64,000 bases of DNA, taken from NCBI RefSeq assembly GCF_003259185.1, contig NZ_QGMP01000001.1:372001-436000 (forward strand), in the 5' to 3' direction. This DNA is from Isoalcanivorax indicus. Its GTDB lineage: Bacteria > Pseudomonadota > Gammaproteobacteria > Pseudomonadales > Alcanivoracaceae. Below are positions 1 to 8,721 of the stretch, in pieces. Under the pieces are notes generated by a model. It did not search any database, was not told where the DNA came from, and was given only the letters and a program-made list of their open reading frames with translations. Within the stretch, counting starts at the first letter, position 1. Each line of letters starts with the position of its first letter. Both the position numbers and the translations under genes were made by a program.

Positions 1-1
1 G

Positions 2-934
2 GCCGTGCAGGGCAGAACATTGCATCTGACCGCCAGTATCGGTGTGGCCTTCGTCCAGGAAGACAGCCGCAACAGCCAGGCGGTCATGACCAAGGCGCTG
101 GATTGCTGCAACAAGGCGCAGAAGGCGAATAATCAGCAGGGCAACAACGTGCATGTGCACGACCCGATGGATGACGTGGCCGCCGGCTCGTCGGAAGCGG
201 TGCTGTTGTCGATCCGCCATGCGCTGGAAAACAACAGCTTCCGGCTGATGTACCAGCCGCTGATGAACCTGTCGGACGAAGGCGATCACCTGTTCGAGGT
301 GTTTGTCCATTTGCCACAGAAGGATGGCGAAGACCTGAAGCCGGACGCCTTCATGCCGGTGGCCGCAGAGCACGGGCTGGCGGGCAAGATCGACCGCTGG
401 GTGACGCTGCATGCCATGCGCGCGGCGGCGTCGCAACAGGGGCGGGTCAGTCTGCTCATCAACCTAAGTGGGCATTCGCTGCAGGAAACCGATCTGGCGC
501 CGTGGATTGGCAAGGCCATCAAGGCGGCGCGCTTCGACGGCAGTCGGCTGCTGTTCCAGCTCTCCGAAGCGGACGCCAACAGTTTCCTCAAGCAGGCGCA
601 GGTCTTTGTCGAGCAGATTGCGGTGCTCGGTTGCGGCCTGTCGATCAGCCGTTTTGCCGGCGGCATCAACCCGTTCAAGCTGTTCGAGCATCTGCCAGCG
701 GCCATGGTCAAGTTCGACGGCAGCTTCACCCAGGAGCTGAGCAAGGCGGAGAGCAAACAGAAGTTTGCCGACCTGATCAGCACGGCCAGTGGTCAGGGCC
801 GCAAGGTGGTGGTCGGTTTTGTGGAATCGGCCCAGCAGATGCAGGTGCTCTGGACCCTGAACGGCATCAACTACCTGCAGGGATATTACCTGCAGGCGCC
901 GGGTCCGGAGATGCAGATCAACGAAGAAAGCTGA
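2..934 (+). CDS. fimX: FimX-like degenerate GGDEF-EAL protein (C-terminal part)
   Basis: The gene runs in from outside the window; only about 310 C-terminal residues are present. The first visible residues carry the ASIGVAF motif that closes a GGDEF domain, followed by an EAL domain over roughly residues 65-300. The EAL signature is replaced by EVF (residues 98-100, in LFEVFVHL) and most metal-binding acidic residues of active phosphodiesterases are missing, so this domain probably binds rather than hydrolyses cyclic-di-GMP. It lies 9 bp from the convergent serB, and fimX-serB is the arrangement in Pseudomonas, where FimX is a c-di-GMP receptor that promotes type IV pilus assembly. The identification rests on domain type, degeneracy and synteny; the N-terminal REC/PAS part cannot be checked here. 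Confidence 0.75.
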   Translation, partial: AVQGRTLHLTASIGVAFVQEDSRNSQAVMTKALDCCNKAQKANNQQGNNVHVHDPMDDVAAGSSEAVLLSIRHALENNSFRLMYQPLMNLSDEGDHLFEVFVHLPQKDGEDLKPDAFMPVAAEHGLAGKIDRWVTLHAMRAAASQQGRVSLLINLSGHSLQETDLAPWIGKAIKAARFDGSRLLFQLSEADANSFLKQAQVFVEQIAVLGCGLSISRFAGGINPFKLFEHLPAAMVKFDGSFTQELSKAESKQKFADLISTASGQGRKVVVGFVESAQQMQVLWTLNGINYLQGYYLQAPGPEMQINEES

Positions 935-948
935 GCCGCTGGCTCAGC
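930..948. terminator. Hairpin at the fimX/serB convergent junction
   Basis: An 8-bp perfect stem, GCTGAGCC / GGCTCAGC, with a 3-nt loop spans the stop codons of the two convergent genes. It lacks a U-tract on either strand, so it is at best a weak or factor-assisted bidirectional terminator. Confidence 0.35.
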
Positions 949-2203
949 CCTCCCGGGGAAGCTGGAAACCGGCGGCCAGCAGCTCCGCCTGATCGCGGTC
1001 GCGTACGCCGATCAGGTACAGGATGCCGTCCAGTCCCAGCGTCGAAATCGCCTGCTCGGCACTTTCCTTGACCAGCGGCTTGGCGCGGAATGCAATGCCC
1101 AGCCCGGCGATGCCCAGCATCGGCAGATCATTGGCGCCGTCGCCCACCGCAATCACCTGTTCCAGACTGATGCCCTCGTGGGCGGCAATCTCGCGCAGCA
1201 GTTCTGCCTTGCGCTGGCCGTTGACGATGGCGCCCACGACGCGGCCGGTCACCTGGCCATTCTCGATTTCCAGCTCGTTGGCATGCACATGGTCAATGCC
1301 GAGCTTGGCTTTCAGGTAATTGCCGAACCAGGTAAAGCCGCCGCTGAGAATGGCGGTGCGGTAGCCCAGGGCTTTCAGCGTACCGATCAGTCGCTCGGCG
1401 CCCTCGGTGAGGCGAATACGCTGCTGCACCCGTTGCAGGGCGTCGGCGTCCAGACCTTTCAATAGCGCCACGCGTTCGCGGAAGCTGTCGTTGAAATCCA
1501 GTTCTCCGCGCATGGCGCGTTCGGTGATGGCTTCTACCTGCTCGCCGACACCCGCTTCCCGCGCCAGTTCGTCGATCACTTCAGACTCGATCAGGGTGGA
1601 ATCCATATCGAACACGACGAGGCGACGATTGCGGCGGAAGGCGCTGTCTTTCTGGAACGCGATATCCAGATTCTGTTCGTTGGCGATACGCAGGAACGCG
1701 GCGCGCATGGCTTCCGGATTGCTCGGTCGTCCGCGCACGGAAATCTCCACGCAGGCGCGGGCATCTTCGTCGGGGCGTTCCTCGCCCTCCAGATGCACGC
1801 GGCCGGACAAACGATTGATGCTGTCGATATTCAGCGCGTTGTCCGCCACCACCGCCGTCACTTCGCCCAGTTGCGCCGCCGTAATGCGGCGCGACAGCAG
1901 GGTGATGATGTAGCGGTCCTTGCCCTGGCCCGCGACCCATTCATCGTAGCGGTCATGATCGATCGGCAGAAAGCGCACAGACACTTTCAGTTTGTGTGCT
2001 TCAAACAACAGATCCTTGAGCAACGCCGACGATTCGGCCGTGGCCGGGACCTCCACCAGGATGCCCAGCGACAGGGTGTCGTGGATCACGGCCTGGCCGA
2101 TATCCAGAATATTCAGATGGTACTGGGCGAGGATGCGGGTGAAAGCCGCTGTCAGGCCGGGGCGGTCGCCACCGGACACCTGGATAAGAATGATATCGCG
2201 CAA
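944..2203 (-). CDS. serB: Phosphoserine phosphatase SerB
   Basis: SerB catalyses the last step of serine synthesis, hydrolysing O-phosphoserine. The N-terminal 190 residues form the two ACT-like regulatory modules typical of the long Pseudomonas-type SerB. The C-terminal half is a HAD phosphatase with the nucleophile motif DMDSTLIE (Asp199 and Asp201 from this start), ILSGG near residue 287 and GDGAND near 354-359. I chose the TTG at 2203: the product then begins MRDIILIQVSG, as in Pseudomonas SerB, and AGGGGA lies 8 nt upstream. A TTG at 2239 gives 12 more residues but has no visible ribosome binding site. The gene is divergent from a membrane-protein gene, as serB commonly is in gammaproteobacteria. 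Confidence 0.95.
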   Translation of the reverse strand: MRDIILIQVSGGDRPGLTAAFTRILAQYHLNILDIGQAVIHDTLSLGILVEVPATAESSALLKDLLFEAHKLKVSVRFLPIDHDRYDEWVAGQGKDRYIITLLSRRITAAQLGEVTAVVADNALNIDSINRLSGRVHLEGEERPDEDARACVEISVRGRPSNPEAMRAAFLRIANEQNLDIAFQKDSAFRRNRRLVVFDMDSTLIESEVIDELAREAGVGEQVEAITERAMRGELDFNDSFRERVALLKGLDADALQRVQQRIRLTEGAERLIGTLKALGYRTAILSGGFTWFGNYLKAKLGIDHVHANELEIENGQVTGRVVGAIVNGQRKAELLREIAAHEGISLEQVIAVGDGANDLPMLGIAGLGIAFRAKPLVKESAEQAISTLGLDGILYLIGVRDRDQAELLAAGFQLPREG

Positions 2204-2334
2204 CGGAGCGGTCCCCTGAAACAGTGTGAGCCTCTGCAATGGCGTCTATTGTGAGTGATTTGTCGGGCAATGGCGAGGCCGTGGGCGCGTCCCCGGGTTA
2301 TACTGCGCGCCTGTCATACCGAATCAGAGACTGA

Positions 2335-3507
2335 ATGAAATCGACTGCCTGGGCGCGCTGGCGTGCCCGCCTCAATCACGAGCGTCCGCTGTTGCGGGAA
2401 CTGGCCGTGCTGCTGTTGGCCTGCCTGATGGTGGGGATCTATTTTCTCGAGCATCTGGATGCGCGTCTGGCGCAGAGCCGCATCAGTCATCTGGAGGCCC
2501 TGGCGCGGCAGACCGCGCATGCGGCCGGGGACTATATCGTTGGCGGCAATCTGGTCAGCCTGAATGTCATCGCCCGGCAGACCGGCTCGCTGGCGCCGGT
2601 GGCGCGGGTGCAGCTGGAAGATGCCGGAGGGCGGGTGCTGGCCAGTCACGGTGACGAGACGCACGGCCCGCAGGTGTCGCAGCCGGTCCGGCTGGGCGAT
2701 CAGGGGATCGTCGGCAACGTGACCCTGTGGAGTGCTTCCCAGCAAGCGACGCGCCAGCAGGTGGAAGCCGGTTTCGTGCTCATCGTGCTGTGCCTGCTGG
2801 GGCTGCGCGTGGTGGCAACACTGGTTTATCGGCGCCTGAACGGCGAGCCGCTCTGGGCCGCGCCCGAGGAGGTCGCGTCCGAGGCGGCGGTGCCGGGCGT
2901 GGCGAGCGAGGCCAGTGAAACCGGAGAGGCAACGGAGACACCTCCGCTGGCGGTTTTGCACCTCACTGTGGTCAATCTGGTGCACTGGCAAGCGCGCTAT
3001 ACCGAGGAGCGCTGGCGCAGCATGCTGGCGCCCTATGATGCCCTGCTGCGTACGGTGACCGGCCTGTACGGCGCGCGCCGGGAATCCGGGCTGGCGGACG
3101 GCGCTGTGCTGTCGTTTGCCGCCGATGCGGAAACGGTCCTGCCGCGCGAGGCGGCGTTCCACGGCGTTTGCGCCGGGATGCTGTTCCTGCGTGTGGCGCG
3201 CCGTCTGGGTGAGCAACGCAAGGAAGCGGGCGAACCGGCGCTGGAGTTCAAGGCGCTGGTTACCACCGATGTGAACGGCCTGGGCAGCAGCGCCTGTTGT
3301 GAGGCGGGTACGCCGGGGCGGGTGCATGTGCCGGAGAACGAGCTGGTGGCGCTGGAGCTGGACACGCGCTCACTGTATCGCCCCGAGCAGGCGCTGACGG
3401 TGCAGCGTGGCGAGGACGACAGCTTCCGGCTGCAGCCCCTGGAGCAACTGGCGCAGCGCTACCAGAAACTGATCAACGACCAGGCCGCGCGGATCCACGC
3501 GCACTGA
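2335..3507 (+). CDS. Inner-membrane protein of the serB-neighbour (YtjB/Smp-like) family
   Basis: This 390-residue protein has a transmembrane segment near residues 22-38, a periplasmic stretch of about 100 residues, a second transmembrane segment near 145-165, and a cytoplasmic C-terminal half that begins after an acidic linker rich in Ala and Glu. The topology resembles a one-component sensor. The cytoplasmic part has a faint resemblance to class III nucleotide cyclase folds but no catalytic motif I can recognise. It is divergent from serB, the position of smp/ytjB in enterics and of an uncharacterised homologue in Pseudomonas. I infer membership of that family from position, size and topology; the function is unknown. 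Confidence 0.7.
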   Translation: MKSTAWARWRARLNHERPLLRELAVLLLACLMVGIYFLEHLDARLAQSRISHLEALARQTAHAAGDYIVGGNLVSLNVIARQTGSLAPVARVQLEDAGGRVLASHGDETHGPQVSQPVRLGDQGIVGNVTLWSASQQATRQQVEAGFVLIVLCLLGLRVVATLVYRRLNGEPLWAAPEEVASEAAVPGVASEASETGEATETPPLAVLHLTVVNLVHWQARYTEERWRSMLAPYDALLRTVTGLYGARRESGLADGAVLSFAADAETVLPREAAFHGVCAGMLFLRVARRLGEQRKEAGEPALEFKALVTTDVNGLGSSACCEAGTPGRVHVPENELVALELDTRSLYRPEQALTVQRGEDDSFRLQPLEQLAQRYQKLINDQAARIHAH

Positions 3508-3524
3508 GGTCGGCCGGTGATCGC

Positions 3525-4316
3525 TCAGGCGCGCTGCTGTTGTCCGGGGGGTGGGGCCGTGTCGCCGAACAGATAGCGCCGGGTCGCGTCCGCCACCTGC
3601 CCCGCCAGGCCGGGGATGCCCTGGTGGCCGAACAGGCGATTGAACTCCAGCAGCATCGGTGTGCCCTCGACCATGGCGATGTCGAAGCCGGCATGGTCGA
3701 TATCCAGATACTGGCTCAGACTGAGTACGAAGTCGGTGGCGACAGACGGCACCGGCAGTTCCAGCCGGACCACGCCGCCGCGTGACACGTTGTTGTGGAA
3801 GTCGGCGCCTTCGCGCCAGTAGGCCGCCACGATCTCACGCCCCACCACGACGATACGCAGGTCCCGCTCTATGGGCAGGCGCTGCTGCACATAGAGCACC
3901 TCGTTCTGCTGCGCGTAGGCCTCGAATTGCGCCGCATTGTCGATCAGATAGACGCCCAGCCCCTGGCTGGCACGCACTACCTTGGCCACGAAGGGCAAGG
4001 GCCAGCGTTGCAGGACATCACGAACATTTTCCGGTGTGCTGGCGAGGATTTCCGTGTGCGGGACATGCTCCGGGCAGGCCACCTGAAAGGCGCGTGTCAT
4101 CTCCACCTTGTCGTGGCCCAGATGGTAGGTCACCGGGCTGGGGAAGATACGTTGGCGCAGCACATAGTGCAGGGTGTTGAGCTGCCAGTACCCGGGAAAC
4201 AGCAGGCAATCTGCCGCGCGGATGTCCGCCAGATGCCGGTTCATCAGCTCCGGTTTGATATAGCGCACGCCGGGCAGGCCCAGCGTGCGAAACGGATCGA
4301 AGGTAATCAGCCGCAT
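3525..4316 (-). CDS. RimK-like ATP-grasp enzyme
   Basis: The 263-residue product looks like an ATP-grasp ligase. Features are PFVAKVVRASQGLGVYLI (nucleotide-binding lysine and glycine loop, about residues 108-125), VQQRLPIERDLRIVVVGREIVAAYWRE (hinge and central sheet) and a C-terminal acidic metal site ending in LLEFNRLFG. The region before residue 85 is short and serves as the substrate-binding domain. RimK-type enzymes ligate amino acids to a carboxylate and this is probably similar, but the substrate cannot be read from the sequence. It lies upstream of psd on the same strand with about 100 bp between, so an envelope-related acceptor is possible but unproven. Confidence 0.75.
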   Translation of the reverse strand: MRLITFDPFRTLGLPGVRYIKPELMNRHLADIRAADCLLFPGYWQLNTLHYVLRQRIFPSPVTYHLGHDKVEMTRAFQVACPEHVPHTEILASTPENVRDVLQRWPLPFVAKVVRASQGLGVYLIDNAAQFEAYAQQNEVLYVQQRLPIERDLRIVVVGREIVAAYWREGADFHNNVSRGGVVRLELPVPSVATDFVLSLSQYLDIDHAGFDIAMVEGTPMLLEFNRLFGHQGIPGLAGQVADATRRYLFGDTAPPPGQQQRA

Positions 4317-4418
4317 GGCAACCCGGACACTCCGCCGGGAGATAGTCGATGGCGCCGCCAGTGTCGGGCCGGTACGCCATCGTCGTCAACAGAATTCGCG
4401 CGCCGCGCAGACCCTGAT

Positions 4419-5282
4419 TCAGCTGACCTTGCCGAGGGCCTGCCCCATGCGTACCGGGGTGTCTTCGCCCAGGCCGTCAGCCCATTGGCAACGCCCCTCC
4501 GGGAACAGCATGACCACGGTAGAGCCGAGCAGGAAGCGGCCCAGTTCGTCACCTTTTTCCAGCCGGATCGGTGTGCTGCGGTCATAGCGGGTGCGGGTAA
4601 TGGTACTCGGCTGCGGGGTCACCTGACCGGCAAACACGGTTTCGATTCCGGCCACGATCATGGCACCCACCAGCACCACGGCGACGGGGCCCTGATCGGT
4701 GTCGAAAATGCAGACGGCACGTTCGTTGCGCGCGAACAGGCCGGGCACCTGGCGCGTGGTGGCCTGATTGACCGAGAACAGCCGCCCGGGCACATAGATC
4801 ATTTCCCGCAGGGTGCCGCTGACGGGCATGTGCACGCGATGATAATCCCTGGGCGACAGGTAGACGGTGGCGAAATGGCCGTTGACGAATTCACTGGCCA
4901 GCTCGGCGTCACCGCCCAGCAGCTCGAAGGCGGAATAGTAGTGCCCCTTGGCCTGCAGCACGTCACTGCCGCGCAACTGGCCGATCTGGCTGATCCCGCC
5001 ATCTGCCGGGCAGGCGATGCTGTCCACAGCGGGGTCGATGGGACGCGCGCCGGGTTTCAGGGCGCGGGTGAAGAACGCATTGAAGCTCGCAAAGGCGTCG
5101 GCGTCCTCGATCTCGGCTTCTTCCAGCGTGATGCCGAAGCGCTTGCTGAACAGGCGAATGAAGGTGGTCTTGATCCACGGTACTTCACTGCGGGCCAGCA
5201 GGCCGACGCCGCGCGACAGCAGATGATGCGGCAGGATGTACTGCAACAGCACGAACAGACGTTCAAGGAAAGAAACTTTCAC
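4419..5282 (-). CDS. psd: Phosphatidylserine decarboxylase proenzyme
   Basis: Psd converts phosphatidylserine to phosphatidylethanolamine at the inner membrane. The 287-residue sequence has the diagnostic LGST self-cleavage motif at residues 252-255; Ser254 becomes the pyruvoyl group of the alpha chain. Conserved PADG (92-95) and the DYHRVH region (146-151) belong to the proteolysis and catalytic machinery. The start is GTG and overlaps the rhdA stop by 4 bp (GTGA), so the two are translationally coupled. The psd-rhdA pairing is also seen in Pseudomonas. Confidence 0.96.
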   Translation of the reverse strand: MKVSFLERLFVLLQYILPHHLLSRGVGLLARSEVPWIKTTFIRLFSKRFGITLEEAEIEDADAFASFNAFFTRALKPGARPIDPAVDSIACPADGGISQIGQLRGSDVLQAKGHYYSAFELLGGDAELASEFVNGHFATVYLSPRDYHRVHMPVSGTLREMIYVPGRLFSVNQATTRQVPGLFARNERAVCIFDTDQGPVAVVLVGAMIVAGIETVFAGQVTPQPSTITRTRYDRSTPIRLEKGDELGRFLLGSTVVMLFPEGRCQWADGLGEDTPVRMGQALGKVS

Positions 5283-6130
5283 GCAGGCATGTCCTTTTCA
5301 GCAGGCGTATCCGGATGGTTGCCCCATTCGGACCAGGAGCCGGGGTAGCCCCGGATATTGTCGAACCCGAGAACGCGCCCCACCAGCCAGGCCAGGCTGG
5401 AGCGGTGATGGGTCTGGCAGTAGGCAATCACTTCCTTGTCGCCCGTGATGCCCTGGTCGGCGAGGTCGCGGCGCAGTGCATCCGGCTCGCGCAGCCGCAG
5501 GTTGCGCGCCTTGTCCATGGCATCGGTCCATTCGAAATGCACCGCGCCGGGGATATGGCCGCTTTTCGGCGCGTAGGCACGGGTGCCTTCATATTCTTCC
5601 AGCGAGCGTGCATCCCACAGCACCACATCGGCATCGCGATGGCGCTTGAGCACATAGTCGATATCGACGGTGGGTTGCAGATTGATCTCGCCCAGGCGGT
5701 ACAGCGACGGGCGTGGTAACACCGGCTGGCTGTCAGTGGGCAACCCGGCCGCCAGCCAGGCGTGGATGCCGCCGTTGAGATAGCTGTAACGGGTATGGCC
5801 AGCGATCTCCAGCAGCCACAGCAAGCGGGCGGCCCAGCCGCCGCCTTCGTCGTCGCAGGCCACCACATGGGTGTCCGGCGTCAGACCGATGTCGCAGAAC
5901 AGGGCTTCCAGTTCGTCGGGTGGGGGAATCAGGCCGCTGACCGGCGGCGCGCCGTGTTGCAGGCGGCGAAAATCAAGATGGATGGCGCCGGGAATGTGGG
6001 CTTGCTGATAGATCTGCGTCTTGCCGAGATCCACGATCAGCAGCCGCGCATCGCCGAGGCGGGCATTGAGGTCTTCCGGTTCAAGCAGCAGCGGCATGTC
6101 GCTGGGCTGGCTGGTCGTGGCGCGGGTCAT
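5279..6130 (-). CDS. rhdA: Thiosulfate sulfurtransferase, two rhodanese domains
   Basis: This protein transfers sulfane sulfur from thiosulfate to cyanide or other thiophilic acceptors. It consists of two tandem rhodanese domains. The C-terminal one has the active-site loop CQTHHR (Cys238 from this start), the loop found in Pseudomonas/Azotobacter RhdA, while the N-terminal copy lacks an equivalent active-site loop and is presumably structural. I chose the ATG at 6130, with AGGA 9 nt upstream; a TTG at 6148 would add six residues. The gene overlaps psd by 4 bp, which suggests a shared transcript rather than a shared pathway. Confidence 0.92.
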   Translation of the reverse strand: MTRATTSQPSDMPLLLEPEDLNARLGDARLLIVDLGKTQIYQQAHIPGAIHLDFRRLQHGAPPVSGLIPPPDELEALFCDIGLTPDTHVVACDDEGGGWAARLLWLLEIAGHTRYSYLNGGIHAWLAAGLPTDSQPVLPRPSLYRLGEINLQPTVDIDYVLKRHRDADVVLWDARSLEEYEGTRAYAPKSGHIPGAVHFEWTDAMDKARNLRLREPDALRRDLADQGITGDKEVIAYCQTHHRSSLAWLVGRVLGFDNIRGYPGSWSEWGNHPDTPAEKDMPA

Positions 6131-6212
6131 GGCGAGAGGTCCTGACAATCACGGGCGGGCTCCGATTCTACCGAAAGCCCGCCCGGATTGCAGGAGGTGT
6201 CAGTGCATGGGG

Positions 6213-8582
6213 TTATTCGCGCAGGCGCTTGAGGCTGATGCGTTCAGCCTCGATCTGTGCGCGGGTGTAGGGCACCCGATGCCAGTTGCCGTCCGCATAG
6301 GCCTGGGTGTAATCCGCGTAATGCGGGCTGGCCGGATCCGTGGACTGGGACGGTGCCAGCAGCGTGTAGGCGCGCACCGGTTCACCCTCGGGGAAATCCA
6401 CCACATGCATGTAGGTGTTGCGCAGCACGGTGAAATAGCCTTCGCCGCCTTCGCCACCGTAATGCGGGATGGTGTGCCCGGCCTTCGGATACGGGCGCAG
6501 ATCGCCCAGCTGCGCATCGAAGTCGACGCCACTGTTTGCCACATCGACCACGGCCTGGGCAAAGGCGCTGTTCAGGGCGTCGATGACATCACTGTCGGCG
6601 GTGTTCAGGTCGGCCGGGGTGTCTACCGCATTGCCCGCATCAAACGGTGTGGCAAACAGCCCTTCGATGCTGCGGATGCGTTGCCATACAGCGGTCCAGA
6701 CGTGGGCACCGCGGGCATCGGCGCTGCCGGTGTTGTCCCAGGCGCTCAGCGCCGCACAAGCCGCTTGTTCGTCATCGCTCGGGTCGCCATTGCCACAGAC
6801 CACATTCAGCAGGTCCTCCTTGAGCAGTTCGGCGCTCAGGTTGCGGCTGTTGAGGACGATCTCGCGAAGGGTGTCGCTGGTGGCCTTGTCGCCGCCGAGC
6901 CCATCGCTGCCGTCCAGGCGTTCGCGTGCAAGGATGTGGCCCATACGGGTACGCAGGCTCTGCTGGTAGTCCTCCCGGCCGATGATGCCGGCATAGCCGG
7001 TCAGCGGTTCGTCCGGATTGCTCAGCCAGTAGCTGTCATTCATGTTGGCCACATAATCGTTGCGCAACAGGTAGGGCAGGTTGTCCGGGCCAAAGGCGCC
7101 GGGCTGGGCGGAGTCCTCATCGGTCAGCCAGTCGCAGTTGGATGTCCAGCCTTGCAGCAGCGGCAGGCCGGGCACCATTTGCAGCACCGCCGGGCCGAGG
7201 GTCGGCACCAGGCAGGCATCGCGATGGGCGTCCGGTACGTTCGGCACGGCGGTGATGTCGGAGTACAGGGCCCGGTCATCGTGTCGTGATACGGCCGCCG
7301 TGTTGACCCAGGGAATGGCGACATGGGTTTTGGCGATATCCAGGAATTCTTCCAGCGAGGCTGCCTGGCCCCACTCGAAGAAGTTGCGGAAGGTGCGGGT
7401 GTTTTCCAGATTCACATCACGCAGGGTGAAGGCCATGTTGTTGGCGCCCCAGGCGGGCAGGCCCAGGCCAGCCAGATTGATCATCGGGCCGTAGTGGGAG
7501 CGATACAGCGTGCGGGTTTCGGTGGCGAGGCTGTCGTCTTCCTGCTTCACCTGGATACTGATCTCAACCGCTTCCATGTCACGGGGGGCACCATCGAACA
7601 CATACTGTGTCGCATCGTTTTCGTTCAGCATCAGGCCGTAAAGTGTGAAACGCCGGGCGGTGGACACGGTGTGCGCCCAGGCGATGTCGTCGTTGAAACC
7701 CATCAGCACCATCGGCGTGCCCATGATGGTGGCGCCGGAAATATCCATGCTGCCCGGCAGGGTCAGCTGCACCTGATAAAAGCGGTCCACGCCATCCAGA
7801 TACCAGTGCGGGTTGGCGAAGTTCAGGGCACTGCCCTCGGTGGCGTCGGTGCCGAAGGAATAGGTGTTGCTGCCGATGCCGGCCTTCTGGCCCACCGCCA
7901 CGCGGTCGGCGTCCAGGGTGGGTTCGCTCAGCGGCATGCTCAGCCCTTCGCCACCGGCGGGCGGTGCGGCCGTGGCGATTTCACTGACCCAGTTGGCGGC
8001 GCTGGCGGCCAGATTCAGGGCTACCAGGCGACGGAATACATCCTGCTCGTCGATCTCGGCCAGCCATTCGGCGTCGCGGCAGCTCTGGTGGCGTCCGGCA
8101 TGCTCGCCGCCCTGGACCTCACGGACATAGCGGCTGAACCCGGCGGCAAAGCCGCGCGACAGGTCGCGCAGGTCCTGGGGCTGGTCATCGCGATAGGTGT
8201 TGACCACGTCATCGTTGACGACGAAGCGGAAGAAGTAATCCGCGTTGCGGTTGTTGGGGGTGCCGAAGGTGCCGCCGGACGAGGCCGCGGCCGTGGGCCC
8301 GAAATAGCGCGAACGCTCGCCACGGAAGGTCACGTAGGCATCGGCGAGGGTGCAGAGATTGTCTTCGGCAATGGCGTAGCCGTGGCCATAACCCAGCCCG
8401 GCATAGTTGTCGGCGGTGATATGCGGCACGCCATAGGTGGTGCGCTCGATCGTGGCGCTGTACTGGGTGCCGCTGCGCGAGCTTGAGCTGCCGCCACAGG
8501 CGGTCAGGGTGACGGCCCCGGCAAACAGGCAGGCCACAGGTAGCGCGCTCCGGCCGAGGTTCAACAGCATGGTTCTGTCCAC
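6213..8582 (-). CDS. Penicillin/AHL acylase-superfamily lipoprotein
   Basis: The 789-residue product begins with a lipoprotein signal peptide (lipobox LTAC, Cys29) and a Ser-rich linker. It then shows the acylase alpha-chain signature GVPHI-TADNY-GLGYGHGYA (51-70) and AEDNLCTLADAYVTFRGERSR-type sequence. The GSN at 237-239 gives Ser238 as the expected N-terminal nucleophile of the beta chain after autocatalysis, and an NPHW-like motif follows. Family members hydrolyse amide bonds of beta-lactams, cyclic lipopeptides or N-acyl-homoserine lactones; specificity cannot be deduced. Most relatives are soluble periplasmic enzymes, so a lipid anchor is notable. GTG at 8582 has GGGAG 6 nt upstream; ATG at 8570 is the alternative. 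It occupies the position that motAB holds between rhdA and rsgA in Pseudomonas. Confidence 0.85.
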   Translation of the reverse strand: MDRTMLLNLGRSALPVACLFAGAVTLTACGGSSSSRSGTQYSATIERTTYGVPHITADNYAGLGYGHGYAIAEDNLCTLADAYVTFRGERSRYFGPTAAASSGGTFGTPNNRNADYFFRFVVNDDVVNTYRDDQPQDLRDLSRGFAAGFSRYVREVQGGEHAGRHQSCRDAEWLAEIDEQDVFRRLVALNLAASAANWVSEIATAAPPAGGEGLSMPLSEPTLDADRVAVGQKAGIGSNTYSFGTDATEGSALNFANPHWYLDGVDRFYQVQLTLPGSMDISGATIMGTPMVLMGFNDDIAWAHTVSTARRFTLYGLMLNENDATQYVFDGAPRDMEAVEISIQVKQEDDSLATETRTLYRSHYGPMINLAGLGLPAWGANNMAFTLRDVNLENTRTFRNFFEWGQAASLEEFLDIAKTHVAIPWVNTAAVSRHDDRALYSDITAVPNVPDAHRDACLVPTLGPAVLQMVPGLPLLQGWTSNCDWLTDEDSAQPGAFGPDNLPYLLRNDYVANMNDSYWLSNPDEPLTGYAGIIGREDYQQSLRTRMGHILARERLDGSDGLGGDKATSDTLREIVLNSRNLSAELLKEDLLNVVCGNGDPSDDEQAACAALSAWDNTGSADARGAHVWTAVWQRIRSIEGLFATPFDAGNAVDTPADLNTADSDVIDALNSAFAQAVVDVANSGVDFDAQLGDLRPYPKAGHTIPHYGGEGGEGYFTVLRNTYMHVVDFPEGEPVRAYTLLAPSQSTDPASPHYADYTQAYADGNWHRVPYTRAQIEAERISLKRLRE

Positions 8583-8667
8583 GGATTTCTCCCGGTTCTT
8601 GTTTTAGGCAACCGGAGACTAGAAAGGTGCCCGGGTCGGGCACTTGAACGAAAGTGCTAAGCAGACA

Positions 8668-8701
8668 GATTTTGCTGGCCATGCCCGCAAAATCCTTTTT
8701 T
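8668..8701 (+). terminator. Intrinsic-terminator-like hairpin, orphan orientation
   Basis: GATTTTGC and GCAAAATC form an 8-bp stem around an 11-nt loop, followed by C and six T on the plus strand. Both flanking genes run on the minus strand, so the structure points against them. Confidence 0.4.
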
Positions 8702-8721
8702 CGGACTACAGGTGTACGCCG

